A model generated the notes under the pieces. It was given only the letters and a program-made list of their open reading frames with translations. It searched no databases and was not told the DNA's origin. Position numbers and translations under genes: made by a program. Below are positions 8,237 to 16,104 of a stretch of DNA of 64,000 nt, in pieces. This stretch comes from Agrococcus jenensis. Lineage in GTDB: Bacteria > Actinomycetota > Actinomycetes > Actinomycetales > Microbacteriaceae. The stretch is taken from the NCBI RefSeq assembly GCF_003752465.1, contig NZ_RKHJ01000001.1:868001-932000 (forward strand). Reading direction: 5' to 3'. Each line of letters opens with the position of its first letter. The first letter of the stretch is position 1.

Positions 8237-9147
8237 CGGACGGGCTCCGGCCGCGGCATCCGGACCGACGACGCAGAGGCGCGCGCCAGGCCCGCGCCGA
8301 GCGCCGCCCGGGCGATGATCGCCGCCTTCTCGGTGCGCGGCACGCTGATCCGCCGCGCCGGCAGCTCGGCCGCGGGGGTCGCCCGGATGCGGCGCGCGAG
8401 CGAGGCGAAGAGGTCGTGCGCCGCCGTGACGGCGGGCCGTGCCTCCCGCGGCAGGCTCGGGATCGTGCCACGGGCGATGCGCAGCTCGCCCTCGAGCCGG
8501 TCGAGCACGCGACCCACGGCCTCGTCGGTGGGATGCGCTGGGTCGAGCCCCGGCAGGTACGTGCGGCCGAGCCCCTGGGCGTCGGCGCCGAGGTCGCGCA
8601 GGAAGTTGACGACCTGGAAGGCGCTGCCGAGCGCTCGGGCGCCGCGCGCCACCCGCCGCGCCTCGGCGTCGGGCAGGCTGTGGCCGACGGTGAAGCAGCG
8701 CACGCACATGATGCCCACCACCTCGGCGGAGCCGTAGACGTACTGCCGCAGCTCGCGGTCGTCGGCGAACGCGACGGGGTCGAGGTCGCGGCGCATGGCG
8801 GCGAAGAACGGCGCGGTCTGCCCGCGGTCGATGCCGACCCTGCGGGCTGTCTCTGCGAACGCGTGGACGACGAGGTCGGCGCTGAAGCCGGTCGCGATCG
8901 CGCGCTCGACCTCCTGCTCGAGCCCGTCGAGCACGCGGCGGCACGCGGCCACGTCGAGCCCCGACTCGGCGCCCGGGCCGTCGACGATCTCGTCGGCGAC
9001 GCGCACGAGGGCGTAGACCGTCTGGATGTCGCCGCGCATCGCGGGCGGCAGCAGCCGGCTCGCCATGCCGAACGAGGTCGAGTATGCGGCGATCACCGCG
9101 GAGCTCGCCCGCCGCGCGGTCGCGGTGTAGAGCTCCAGGCCCGTCAT
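8233..9147 (-). CDS. crtB: Phytoene synthase CrtB
   Basis: The 304-residue squalene/phytoene synthase family enzyme has the first Asp-rich motif ADEIVD (51-56), YVYGSAEVVG, and the second motif with FQVVNFLRDLGADAQGLGR. It condenses two geranylgeranyl diphosphates to phytoene. The ATG overlaps the crtE stop (ATGA), continuing the coupled operon. Confidence 0.95.
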   Translation of the reverse strand: MTGLELYTATARRASSAVIAAYSTSFGMASRLLPPAMRGDIQTVYALVRVADEIVDGPGAESGLDVAACRRVLDGLEQEVERAIATGFSADLVVHAFAETARRVGIDRGQTAPFFAAMRRDLDPVAFADDRELRQYVYGSAEVVGIMCVRCFTVGHSLPDAEARRVARGARALGSAFQVVNFLRDLGADAQGLGRTYLPGLDPAHPTDEAVGRVLDRLEGELRIARGTIPSLPREARPAVTAAHDLFASLARRIRATPAAELPARRISVPRTEKAAIIARAALGAGLARASASSVRMPRPEPVR

Positions 9148-10163
9148 CGTCCGCGCTCCGCGCAGCGGCCGACGATCGTGGTCAGCTCGGCTCGCAGGCG
9201 CTCCTCGATCGGTGCGGCCTCGAGCAGCGCCTTCACGGCCGCGCACTCGGCGTCGATGCGCCGCTCGACCTCGTCGAGCGCCCCGCTGCCGCGCATGACG
9301 GCGCGGATGCGGGCTGCGGCGCCCTCGTCGGCCGTCGGGTCGCCGTAGTGGTGCGCAACGCGCGCCCACGACGGGTCGCGGCTCGCGAGCGCCGAGAGCA
9401 GCGTCGGCGCTCCGGCGCGGATGTCGCTGAGCACGCTCTTGCCCGTGACCGCCTCGTCGCCGAAGACGCCGAGCACGTCGTCGCGCAGCTGGTAGAGCAC
9501 GCCCATCCGCAGGCCGATCGCGCCGAGCTCGGCGATCACAGCCTCGTCGCGACCACCGAGCACCGCGCCCAGCTCGAGCGGTGCGCGGAAGGAGTAGTCG
9601 GCCGTCTTGCCCTCGAGGATGCGGCCGATCGCCGCCTCGTCGGGCACGGCGCCGGCGAACAGGACGTCGTCGTGCTCGCCCTCCGCCGCCCGCACCATCG
9701 CGCGCTCGACGATGTCGGCGAGCCGGATGCGCACGGCCGTCGGCACGTCGAGGCGCGCGAGCGCTGCGATCGCGCGCACGAGCAGGGCGTCGCCCGCGAC
9801 GATCGCCGTGGTCATGCCGATGCGCGCGGCGGTCGCGGCGGGGATGCCGGCGGCGATCGCGGTGTCGGCGGCGGCGCGGGACAGCGACGGCTGGCCCCGG
9901 CGCTCGTCGTCGGCGTCGATGACGTCGTCGTGGACGAGCAGCGCCGCGTGCAGCAGCTCGACCACCGCGGCGGTCGCGATCACCGCCTCGCGATCGGCGC
10001 CCTCGCCCGCGGCCGCGACGACGAGCCGCGGGCGCAGCAGCTTGCCGCCCGCGACGGCGTGCTGGGCGGCGACCTGCACGGGGTGCTGCCCCGTCGGCGC
10101 CGCGAGCAGCGCGATCCGCTGCTCGACCTCGGCGAGCAGCGTCGGGGTGTCGACGGCGGTCAC
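9144..10163 (-). CDS. crtE: Geranylgeranyl diphosphate synthase CrtE
   Basis: The 339-residue trans-isoprenyl diphosphate synthase has GGKLLRPRLV, the first Asp-rich motif HDDVID at 78-83 and a second motif YQLRDDVLGVFGD. It makes the GGPP used by CrtB. The GTG start overlaps the idi stop (GTGA). In Corynebacterium glutamicum GGPP is also the ligand of the divergent regulator CrtR, so this enzyme may also set the signal for its own operon. Confidence 0.92.
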   Translation of the reverse strand: MTAVDTPTLLAEVEQRIALLAAPTGQHPVQVAAQHAVAGGKLLRPRLVVAAAGEGADREAVIATAAVVELLHAALLVHDDVIDADDERRGQPSLSRAAADTAIAAGIPAATAARIGMTTAIVAGDALLVRAIAALARLDVPTAVRIRLADIVERAMVRAAEGEHDDVLFAGAVPDEAAIGRILEGKTADYSFRAPLELGAVLGGRDEAVIAELGAIGLRMGVLYQLRDDVLGVFGDEAVTGKSVLSDIRAGAPTLLSALASRDPSWARVAHHYGDPTADEGAAARIRAVMRGSGALDEVERRIDAECAAVKALLEAAPIEERLRAELTTIVGRCAERGR

Positions 10164-10708
10164 GGCGCACCCACGAGCGCGGGCAGCTGCTCGGCCTGCA
10201 GCACGAGCCAGGGGCTGAACGCCCACGGCGTGGCACGGATGCCCGCGAGCAGCTGGTCGGGCTCGACCCACTGCCACTCGGCCACCTCGGTCGGATCCGG
10301 GTCGAGCGCGCCGACGACGCGGGCGACGAAGACGGGGCAGACCTCGTTCTCGACGATGCCGCTCGCGTCGACCGCGCGGTAGGCGAAGTCCGGGAGCGCG
10401 AGCTCGAGCTGGCCCACCTCGGCGCCGAGCTCGTGCTGCAGCCGGCGGCGCACGGCCGCCTCCATCGACTCGCCGGGCGCGGGGTGGCCGCAGCAGGAGT
10501 TCGTCCACACCCCGGGCCACGCGACCTTGGAGAGCGCACGACGGGTGACGAGCATGCGACCGTCGTCGTCGAGCACGTGGCACGAGAACGCGAGGTGGAG
10601 CGCGGTCGAGGTCGTGTGCACCGTCGCCTTCGGGGCGGAGCCGATCGGCTCGCGTCGCTCGTCGAGGAGGACGACGAGCTCCTGCTCGAGCGGCTCGATG
10701 ATCGTCAT
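10160..10708 (-). CDS. idi: Isopentenyl-diphosphate delta-isomerase, type I
   Basis: The 182-residue product has the type I IDI pattern: FSCHVLDDDGRMLVTRR, TNSCCGHPAPGE with the active-site Cys, and the Nudix-like helix AAVRRRLQHELG. It interconverts IPP and DMAPP and is the first gene of the carotenoid operon. I chose the ATG at 10708 over the upstream candidate at 10741 because the latter would run through the putative operator. Confidence 0.93.
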   Translation of the reverse strand: MTIIEPLEQELVVLLDERREPIGSAPKATVHTTSTALHLAFSCHVLDDDGRMLVTRRALSKVAWPGVWTNSCCGHPAPGESMEAAVRRRLQHELGAEVGQLELALPDFAYRAVDASGIVENEVCPVFVARVVGALDPDPTEVAEWQWVEPDQLLAGIRATPWAFSPWLVLQAEQLPALVGAP

Positions 10709-10724
10709 GACGACACCGTAGCAA

Positions 10725-10745
10725 ATAGTGAGCCTACGCAACTAT
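10725..10745. promoter_or_regulatory. Candidate MarR/CrtR operator between idi and crtR
   Basis: An inverted repeat with arms ATAGT and ACTAT and 11 nt between them sits in the divergent promoter region; a third half-site ACTAT lies at 10760-10764, inside the -10 box of the regulator. MarR dimers bind such sites, so this is a likely site of repression for both directions. Confidence 0.5.
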
Positions 10746-10758
10746 GAGTCTTTCGTCC

Positions 10759-10764
10759 TACTAT
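10759..10764 (+). promoter_or_regulatory. -10 box of the crtR-like gene
   Basis: TACTAT followed by 6 nt and ATG at 10771; no Shine-Dalgarno sequence is present, consistent with leaderless transcription. Confidence 0.5.
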
Positions 10765-10770
10765 GGGCAC

Positions 10771-11340
10771 ATGATGCGCCCAGAGGACATCCCCGCCGAG
10801 CAGCGAGCGATGCTCGACCCCCGGCGCCTCGACGCATCCGCCGAGCTCGTGACCGAGCTCGGGATGAGCGACGCCGACGTCGAGGAGGTCATGGACCTCT
10901 TCCACGCCCTCCGGCGCTGGCACCAGGCGTCCGAGGCGCACAGCGAGGCCACCCGGCGCTTCATGAAGCTCAACGAGAACGACATGCGGGCGGTCCGCTT
11001 CCTCATGGTCGCCCGACGCGAGGGGCGCATCGTCACCTCGACGATGCTCGCCGAGCACCTCGGGATCACCGGGCCCTCGGTGACCAAGCTGCTCGACCGC
11101 CTGGAGCACGCCGGGCACATCCGCCGCGAGGCGCATCCGACCGATCGCCGCGCGCTCTCGATCGTCGTGACCGACGAGACGCGGGAGACCGCGACCGCAT
11201 CGGTCGGCAGGGACCACACGCGCCGCTTCGCGGTGGCCGCGGCGATGTCGAGCGAGGAGCGGCGGGCGGCGACCCGCTTCCTGCGGGAGCTCGCGGCGCT
11301 GCCGGTGCTCGACCACAGCGCCCCTCCCGTCGCGCGCTGA
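10771..11340 (+). CDS. crtR: MarR-family regulator of the carotenoid operon (CrtR-like)
   Basis: The 189-residue product has a winged helix-turn-helix: TSTMLAEHLGITGPSVTKLL, DRLEHAGHIRREAHPTDRRA and then SIVVTDE, the canonical MarR recognition helix and wing. It is divergent from idi-crtE, the same arrangement as crtR in C. glutamicum, whose product represses the crt operon and is released by GGPP. Starts at 10744 and 10774 are also in frame; 10771 fits the leaderless promoter best. The family is certain; the target is inferred from position. Confidence 0.85.
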   Translation: MMRPEDIPAEQRAMLDPRRLDASAELVTELGMSDADVEEVMDLFHALRRWHQASEAHSEATRRFMKLNENDMRAVRFLMVARREGRIVTSTMLAEHLGITGPSVTKLLDRLEHAGHIRREAHPTDRRALSIVVTDETRETATASVGRDHTRRFAVAAAMSSEERRAATRFLRELAALPVLDHSAPPVAR

Positions 11341-11344
11341 GCCG

Positions 11345-12748
11345 CTAGAAGGGCGGCGGCGCGTCGGAGGCGAAGGCGTCGACGCGGTCGCGACGATCCT
11401 CCTCCGCGGCCGTCTCGGCCGGCGCGGCATCGCGCGCCGGTTCCTGGCGCAGGTCGTCGCGCGCGGCGCGCGCCGCGTCGCGCGCGCGCACCTCGTGGAT
11501 GAAGCGGCGCACGCGCTGGTCGACGATGATGTCGGCGGGCCGCAGCGGCCGGGTCAGGTACAGGCCAGCGAGCGACGTGAGCCGCGACAGCGCCACGTAG
11601 GTCTGGCCGGGCGCGAACGCGCGCGTGCCGAGGTCGACGACCGCCCGGTCGAAGGTCTTGCCCTGCGACTTGTGGATCGTGACCGCCCACGCGAGCCGCA
11701 GCGGGAACTGCGTGAACTCGGCCACCACGTTGCGCTTGATCTCCTTCGTGGTCGGCGAGTAGGAGTAGCGGTACTGCTCCCAGACGGCCGGCTCGACCTC
11801 GTGCTGCTGACCGTCGACCTCGACCCACACGGTGCCGCCGATGTCGACGACCTTGCCGAGCGAGCCGTTGACCCAGCGCCCCTCCGCGTCGTTGCGCAGG
11901 AACATCACCTGCGCGCCCAGCTTGATCTGCAGCTCGGCGTCGGCCGGATACTGCCGGCCGCCGAAGTCGCCGGAGATCTCTGCCATCGCCGTCTTGTGCC
12001 TGCCGGGGAGGCGCGCGAGCTCGCGCGCGTTGATGCGGTTGACGGTGTCATTGCGGGTCGCGAGCGTGAGCACGTCGTCGCCGGGCGGCGTGCGCGCGCC
12101 GGCGTCGTTGAGCAGCTGCGCGATGTCGGCCGTCACCGTGCCGTGCCGCACCGCGTTGAGCGCCTGCTTGAACTCCAGGTCGGTCTGGCGGTGGATGTGC
12201 ACGAGCTCGACGACCGTGAGGTCGCACTCCTCGCGCCACACGCGCGCGTCGAAGAACCACATCGACTCGTAGTGGTCGGCGAAGTAGGCGCGCTCCTCGG
12301 CATCGCCGGGCACCGGGGCGAGCTGGTAGGGATCGCCGAACATCACGACCTGCACGCCGCCGAACGGCACCGACCGCACGCCGCGGGCCTGGCGCAGCGA
12401 CCGGTCGATCGCATCCATGAGGTCGGCGTTCACCATCGATATCTCGTCGATGACGAGCAGGTCGAGCTTGCCCAGCATGCGCTTGAGCTCGGCGCTCTGC
12501 CGCAGCGGCGCGTCGGCGATCACGCCGAGCGGCAGCTTCAGCAGCGAGTGGATCGTCTGGCCGCCGACGTTGAGCGCGGCGACGCCGGTCGGAGCGCACA
12601 CGATGATCTGCTTCTTCGAGTGCTCGGTGAGGTGCCGCAGCAGCGTCGACTTGCCCGTGCCGGCGCGGCCGGTGATGAACAGGTGGCCGTCGCCGTCCTC
12701 GATGGATGCGAAGATCGCCAGCTGCTCCGGGGTGAGCTCGACGGTCAT
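11345..12748 (-). CDS. PIF1/RecD-like ATP-dependent DNA helicase
   Basis: The 467-residue SF1 helicase has Walker A GRAGTGKST near residue 28, then CAPTGVAALNVGG, Walker B DLLVIDEISM, VVMFGDPYQLAPVPG (motif III) and the C-terminal VTIHKSQGKTFDRAVVDLG (motif V/VI region) with VALSRL. This is the PIF1-like layout that acts as a 5'-3' helicase. The C-terminal 50 residues are charged and probably disordered. The SD GGAGG precedes the ATG. It is convergent with crtR, with 4 nt between the stops. Confidence 0.88.
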   Translation of the reverse strand: MTVELTPEQLAIFASIEDGDGHLFITGRAGTGKSTLLRHLTEHSKKQIIVCAPTGVAALNVGGQTIHSLLKLPLGVIADAPLRQSAELKRMLGKLDLLVIDEISMVNADLMDAIDRSLRQARGVRSVPFGGVQVVMFGDPYQLAPVPGDAEERAYFADHYESMWFFDARVWREECDLTVVELVHIHRQTDLEFKQALNAVRHGTVTADIAQLLNDAGARTPPGDDVLTLATRNDTVNRINARELARLPGRHKTAMAEISGDFGGRQYPADAELQIKLGAQVMFLRNDAEGRWVNGSLGKVVDIGGTVWVEVDGQQHEVEPAVWEQYRYSYSPTTKEIKRNVVAEFTQFPLRLAWAVTIHKSQGKTFDRAVVDLGTRAFAPGQTYVALSRLTSLAGLYLTRPLRPADIIVDQRVRRFIHEVRARDAARAARDDLRQEPARDAAPAETAAEEDRRDRVDAFASDAPPPF

Positions 12749-12892
12749 CCCACCATCCTCCCGCATCCGGGCGCGACAGCCGGGAGCGCCGCCGCGCGGC
12801 TGTGGGTCGGCCTGTGTGACCGAGTGTGACGACGCATCCGACATCGGCGCGCAGGATGCGAGAGGATGGAGGGGACGGAGAGGGGGAAGACC

Positions 12893-13699
12893 ATGTGCAG
12901 ACTGCTGGCGCACGTCTCCCCCGCGCCTGCCACCACGAAGGACGTGATCGGCGCTCGCGCCGCCGTCGAGTGGCAGCGGCTCGGCCGACTGCACACCGAC
13001 GGCTGGGGCACCGCGTGGCTCGACGGCGACGCCGTGCGCCGCTACCGCGACCCCGTGCGCGGCCTCGACAACCCCGACCTCACCGACGCGCTCGGCGACA
13101 CGCCCTCGCGCGCTCGCCTCACGCACCTGCGGCTCGCGACCGAGGGCTTCGCGAGCCGCGTGCAGAACACGCACCCGTTCCGCGTCGACGAGATCGTGCT
13201 CGCGCACAACGGCTCCGTCACGCCCTTCGCCCGGCTGCGCGCGAAGGTGACGGACGAGGAGCTCGCCCGCGTGGGCGGCGAGACCGACACCGCGGTCGTC
13301 TTCGCGCTCATCCTGCGCCGGCACGACGCCGGCGAGCCGCTGTTCGACGCCGTCACCGCGACGGTGACCGAGCTGCGGCGCGAGTTCCCGACCTCGGCGC
13401 TCAACCTGCTGGTGCTCTCGCCCCGAGAGCTCATCGCGGTGCACGCCAACGAGGGCGCGCCGATCCCCCACGAGCTGTTCGAGGAGTCGGGCCTCGGCGA
13501 CGACCTGCCGGCCGGCCACGTCGACCACTACTACCAGCTCTCCTGGCGTCGCTCGGAGGACGGCTCGATCGCCGTGACCTCGAGCGGGCTGACGGGCGAC
13601 GGCTGGAACCGCATGGCGCCGGAGACGGCGGTGCGCGTCGACCTCGCCGAGCTCACCGTCGACCGCCGCGAGCTGCGCCCGGTCGAGGCCGCAGCCTAG
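12893..13699 (+). CDS. Class II glutamine amidotransferase (GATase_4/EgtC-like)
   Basis: The 268-residue product starts MCRLLAHVSP, so removal of Met leaves the N-terminal nucleophile Cys. HTDGWGTAWL, HLRLATEG and NTHPFR followed by LAHNGSV are the other conserved Ntn-glutaminase elements. It resembles EgtC and the stand-alone amidohydrolases of that group. No other ergothioneine genes are nearby, so the substrate is open. A purine-rich SD precedes the ATG; an upstream in-frame ATG at 12866 would bury the catalytic Cys and is rejected. Confidence 0.85.
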   Translation: MCRLLAHVSPAPATTKDVIGARAAVEWQRLGRLHTDGWGTAWLDGDAVRRYRDPVRGLDNPDLTDALGDTPSRARLTHLRLATEGFASRVQNTHPFRVDEIVLAHNGSVTPFARLRAKVTDEELARVGGETDTAVVFALILRRHDAGEPLFDAVTATVTELRREFPTSALNLLVLSPRELIAVHANEGAPIPHELFEESGLGDDLPAGHVDHYYQLSWRRSEDGSIAVTSSGLTGDGWNRMAPETAVRVDLAELTVDRRELRPVEAAA

Positions 13700-13750
13700 G
13701 AGCCGCCGATCGCGGCGCTCGAGCACGTCGCGCTCATCCACCGCGGTGCC

Positions 13751-14968
13751 GTGCTCGTGGATGCGACGGGTGCGCTGCCGGTACTGCCCGACCTGCCTGC
13801 CGACCACGACGGCCACGCGCTCGCCGACGTCCTCGCCCTGGTCGGCGCCGACATCCCGCTCGCCCCCACCGCGAAGCTCGCCGACGGCGGCTTCGTGCAC
13901 CTCGTGGGCATGCGGGGCGGCGCGCCCGAGGGCGCCCTCGTCGCACCCGACGCCCTCGCGGACCCCGCCCACGCCGCCGTGGTGGCGCCCGCGCTCGCCG
14001 AGCTCGACCCCCGGCGGTCACCGGTGCTGCGTCCCGACTGGTTCCGCCCGGGTTGGTTCGACCTCGTCGAGGCGTGGATCGACGCCGTGCTCGCGCCGAG
14101 CGGGCGGCGACGCACGGGGCCGGTCGAGCCGTTCCGGCTGTGGAGCATCTCGGCCGTCGTGCGCGTGCCGACGGACGGCGGCGAGCTGTGGTGCAAGGCG
14201 TCGTGCGACCACTTCCGGCGCGAGGCCAGCATCCACGCCGCGGTCGAGCGCCTGCTGCCCGACCTCGTGCCGCGGCTCGTCGCGATCGAGCGCGACGAGG
14301 GCTGGCTGCTCATGGAGCCGATGGACGGCACGGAGCAGGACGAGCAGCCCGCGGGCACCGCGGCGGAGGTCGCGCAGCGGTGGGCGGCCGCGCAGCTCGA
14401 GGCGATCGAGCACGTGCCCGCGCTGCTGGCCGCGGGCCTCGAGCACCGGGGCGCCGACGCGACCATCGCCGCCTTCCTGCGCCTCCTCGCCACGAGCGCC
14501 GAGCTCGAGCTGCTCACGGATGCCGAGCTGGCCGACGTGCGCGCCGCCGCCGACCGCGCGGTCGCCCTGACGCGCGCGTGCTGGGAGGCCGGCATCCCGG
14601 AGACCCTCGCGCACGGCGACCTGCACCTGGGCAACGTCGCGTGGGACGGCCGCGCGCTGCGCATCTTCGACTGGACGGACGGCTGCGTGAGCCATCCGTT
14701 CCTGGATGCGACGCACCTCACGCGCTTCGCCGACGACGCCTCGGCGTCGGCCGCGAAGGCGGTCTACGCCGCGGTCTGGCGCGACGCGCTCCCGAGCGTC
14801 GACGTCGACCGCGCGCTGCGGCTCGCGCCGCTCGCCGACCTGGTCTTCCAGACCGTCACCTTCGAGGCGATCGCCGCGGCGACGGAGCAGCAGTCCGCGT
14901 GGGAGCTCGGCGGCGTCGTGGCGCGCAACCTGCGGCTGCTCCCGGGCCTCGTGGTCGAGGTCGGCTGA
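13751..14968 (+). CDS. Aminoglycoside phosphotransferase/choline-kinase-family protein
   Basis: The 405-residue product has a kinase-like C-terminal domain: LAHGDLHLGNVAWDG (Brenner motif, catalytic Asp) and IFDWTDGCVSHPF with the metal-binding Asp. ELWCKASC resembles the Lys-bearing strand, and LLMEPMDG the hinge. The first 130 residues are a separate domain of unknown role. The frame stays open and protein-like back to just after the stop of the preceding gene, with GGAG ahead of an ATC at 13709, so the true start may be upstream of this GTG. The substrate is unknown. Confidence 0.75.
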   Translation: MLVDATGALPVLPDLPADHDGHALADVLALVGADIPLAPTAKLADGGFVHLVGMRGGAPEGALVAPDALADPAHAAVVAPALAELDPRRSPVLRPDWFRPGWFDLVEAWIDAVLAPSGRRRTGPVEPFRLWSISAVVRVPTDGGELWCKASCDHFRREASIHAAVERLLPDLVPRLVAIERDEGWLLMEPMDGTEQDEQPAGTAAEVAQRWAAAQLEAIEHVPALLAAGLEHRGADATIAAFLRLLATSAELELLTDAELADVRAAADRAVALTRACWEAGIPETLAHGDLHLGNVAWDGRALRIFDWTDGCVSHPFLDATHLTRFADDASASAAKAVYAAVWRDALPSVDVDRALRLAPLADLVFQTVTFEAIAAATEQQSAWELGGVVARNLRLLPGLVVEVG

Positions 14969-14980
14969 CCGCGCGAGCGC

Positions 14981-15214
14981 CTACCTGCGGCCGAAGATCG
15001 CGAGGGCGATGCCGCCCAGCACGAGTACGGCGACACCGGCGGCGCCGGCGATCCAGGGCGTCGGGTCCTCGTTGTAGGAGTCCTGCGCCTTGCCCACCAC
15101 GCGGTCCGCGACCTTCCTGGGGTTGACGCGGTCCTCGATCTCGTTGAGGTGCTGGCGCAGCTCCTCGCGCTTGCGGTCGATCTCGCGCTGGTCGATCTCG
15201 CGCTGCTCGGTCAT
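14981..15214 (-). CDS. DUF3618 small membrane protein
   Basis: The 77-residue product has a charged N-terminus with a repeated EIDQREIDRKRE, then HLNEIEDRVNPRKVADR, the DUF3618 signature, and one C-terminal hydrophobic segment (about 54-73) ending GRR. It is the last gene of a three-gene unit with overlapping stops and starts (ATGA) and is probably an envelope-associated protein. Confidence 0.8.
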   Translation of the reverse strand: MTEQREIDQREIDRKREELRQHLNEIEDRVNPRKVADRVVGKAQDSYNEDPTPWIAGAAGVAVLVLGGIALAIFGRR

Positions 15215-15690
15215 CGCACGTCTCCGTTCGTCCTGGGCGCCGCGACCGTCGCCCCGCTGCTCGACGGCGCGGGCAGATCGTCGAGCGGGTTCGTGCCATC
15301 GGCCGCGTAGCCGAGCCCGCGCACCATGTTCACGTCGTCCTTGATGCTGTCGACGGCCTCGAGGTCATCGAAGTCCTTGTTCTTCTTGATCGAGCTCAGG
15401 CCCGCGAGCGCCAGGATCGCGACCACGATCAGCAGCACCGCCGAGACGATGAGCGCCGAGAGCCAGGGCGCGAAGACCACGTTGAGTCCCTCGAAGCCCG
15501 CGTAGATGAGCCATGCGAAGAGGAAGATCGCGAAGAAGCCGGCGGCGGCGAGCAGTGCCGCGCCCACCCCGATCCCCTTGGCCTTCTCCGAGATCTCGCC
15601 CTTCAGGTGCGCGATCTCGGCCTTGACGAGGTCGACGATGAGCTGCGGCGTCTCCGAGAGGAGGTCGCCGAGCGACTTGCGCTGCACCAT
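15211..15690 (-). CDS. Phage-holin-family/Holin-X-like membrane protein
   Basis: The 159-residue product has LGDLLSETPQLIVDLVKAEI, an amphipathic helix, and two transmembrane segments (about 43-67 and 78-100), the layout of actinobacterial Holin-X (superfamily III) proteins. No phage genes surround it and such genes are common chromosomal envelope genes, so the holin name is a family label only. It is translationally coupled to both neighbours. Confidence 0.75.
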   Translation of the reverse strand: MVQRKSLGDLLSETPQLIVDLVKAEIAHLKGEISEKAKGIGVGAALLAAAGFFAIFLFAWLIYAGFEGLNVVFAPWLSALIVSAVLLIVVAILALAGLSSIKKNKDFDDLEAVDSIKDDVNMVRGLGYAADGTNPLDDLPAPSSSGATVAAPRTNGDVR

Positions 15691-15977
15691 CAGACGTCCT
15701 CGGGGCGCGCGATCTCGGTGCCGTGGTCGCCGCGGCGGCCCTTGCGCTTCGTCACCTTGCCGATGGCGTCGCCTGCAGCGCCCGTCGCGGTCTCGACGAG
15801 CTTGGGCGCCTTCGTCTCGACGAAGTGCTGCACCTCGTGGCGCTGCTTCTTGACGCTCGGGGAGTTCCACAGCTTGTCGGCGGTGCTCGCGATCTGCTCG
15901 TACCGCTGACGTCCGGCCTTCGCTCCGAGCACGTAGCCCGCGCCGAGGCCGATCACGAAGAGGATCCTGCCGCGCAT
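15690..15977 (-). CDS. YtxH-like small membrane protein
   Basis: The 95-residue product begins MRGRILFVIGLGAGYVLGAK, a single hydrophobic segment with a glycine-rich YVLGAKAGRQRYEQI exit, typical of YtxH-type stress or envelope proteins, followed by a charged tail. The SD AGGAG lies upstream of the ATG, which supports this start over the longer frame beginning near 16037. First gene of the trio. Confidence 0.7.
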   Translation of the reverse strand: MRGRILFVIGLGAGYVLGAKAGRQRYEQIASTADKLWNSPSVKKQRHEVQHFVETKAPKLVETATGAAGDAIGKVTKRKGRRGDHGTEIARPEDV

Positions 15978-16026
15978 GTTCGCTCCTGACGTTCGGGGGC
16001 CAGCTGTGCTGGACCTGGTCGCCCCA

Positions 16027-16032
16027 ACGATA
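16027..16032 (-). promoter_or_regulatory. Candidate -10 box for the small-membrane-protein trio
   Basis: TATCGT on the minus strand about 50 nt upstream of the YtxH-like ATG, in the 127-nt gap after the M13 peptidase. The rest of the gap holds GC-rich palindromes around 16088-16104 that could end peptidase transcription. Confidence 0.3.
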
Positions 16033-16104
16033 CCCACGCGAGACCGCGGCGCGCTCCCAGGTTCGTCCCCCGACCGGGGCGCGGGGCGGGCGCGCGGCCG
16101 CGCG

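Noticed and set aside
12826..15126. 766-residue plus-strand frame over the amidotransferase and phosphotransferase
   Set aside because: Arg-rich shadow; the correct frames show catalytic motifs.
15211..15690. Holin-family gene as evidence of a prophage
   Set aside because: Neighbours are DUF3618 and YtxH-like envelope genes; no phage structural, lysis or integrase genes nearby.
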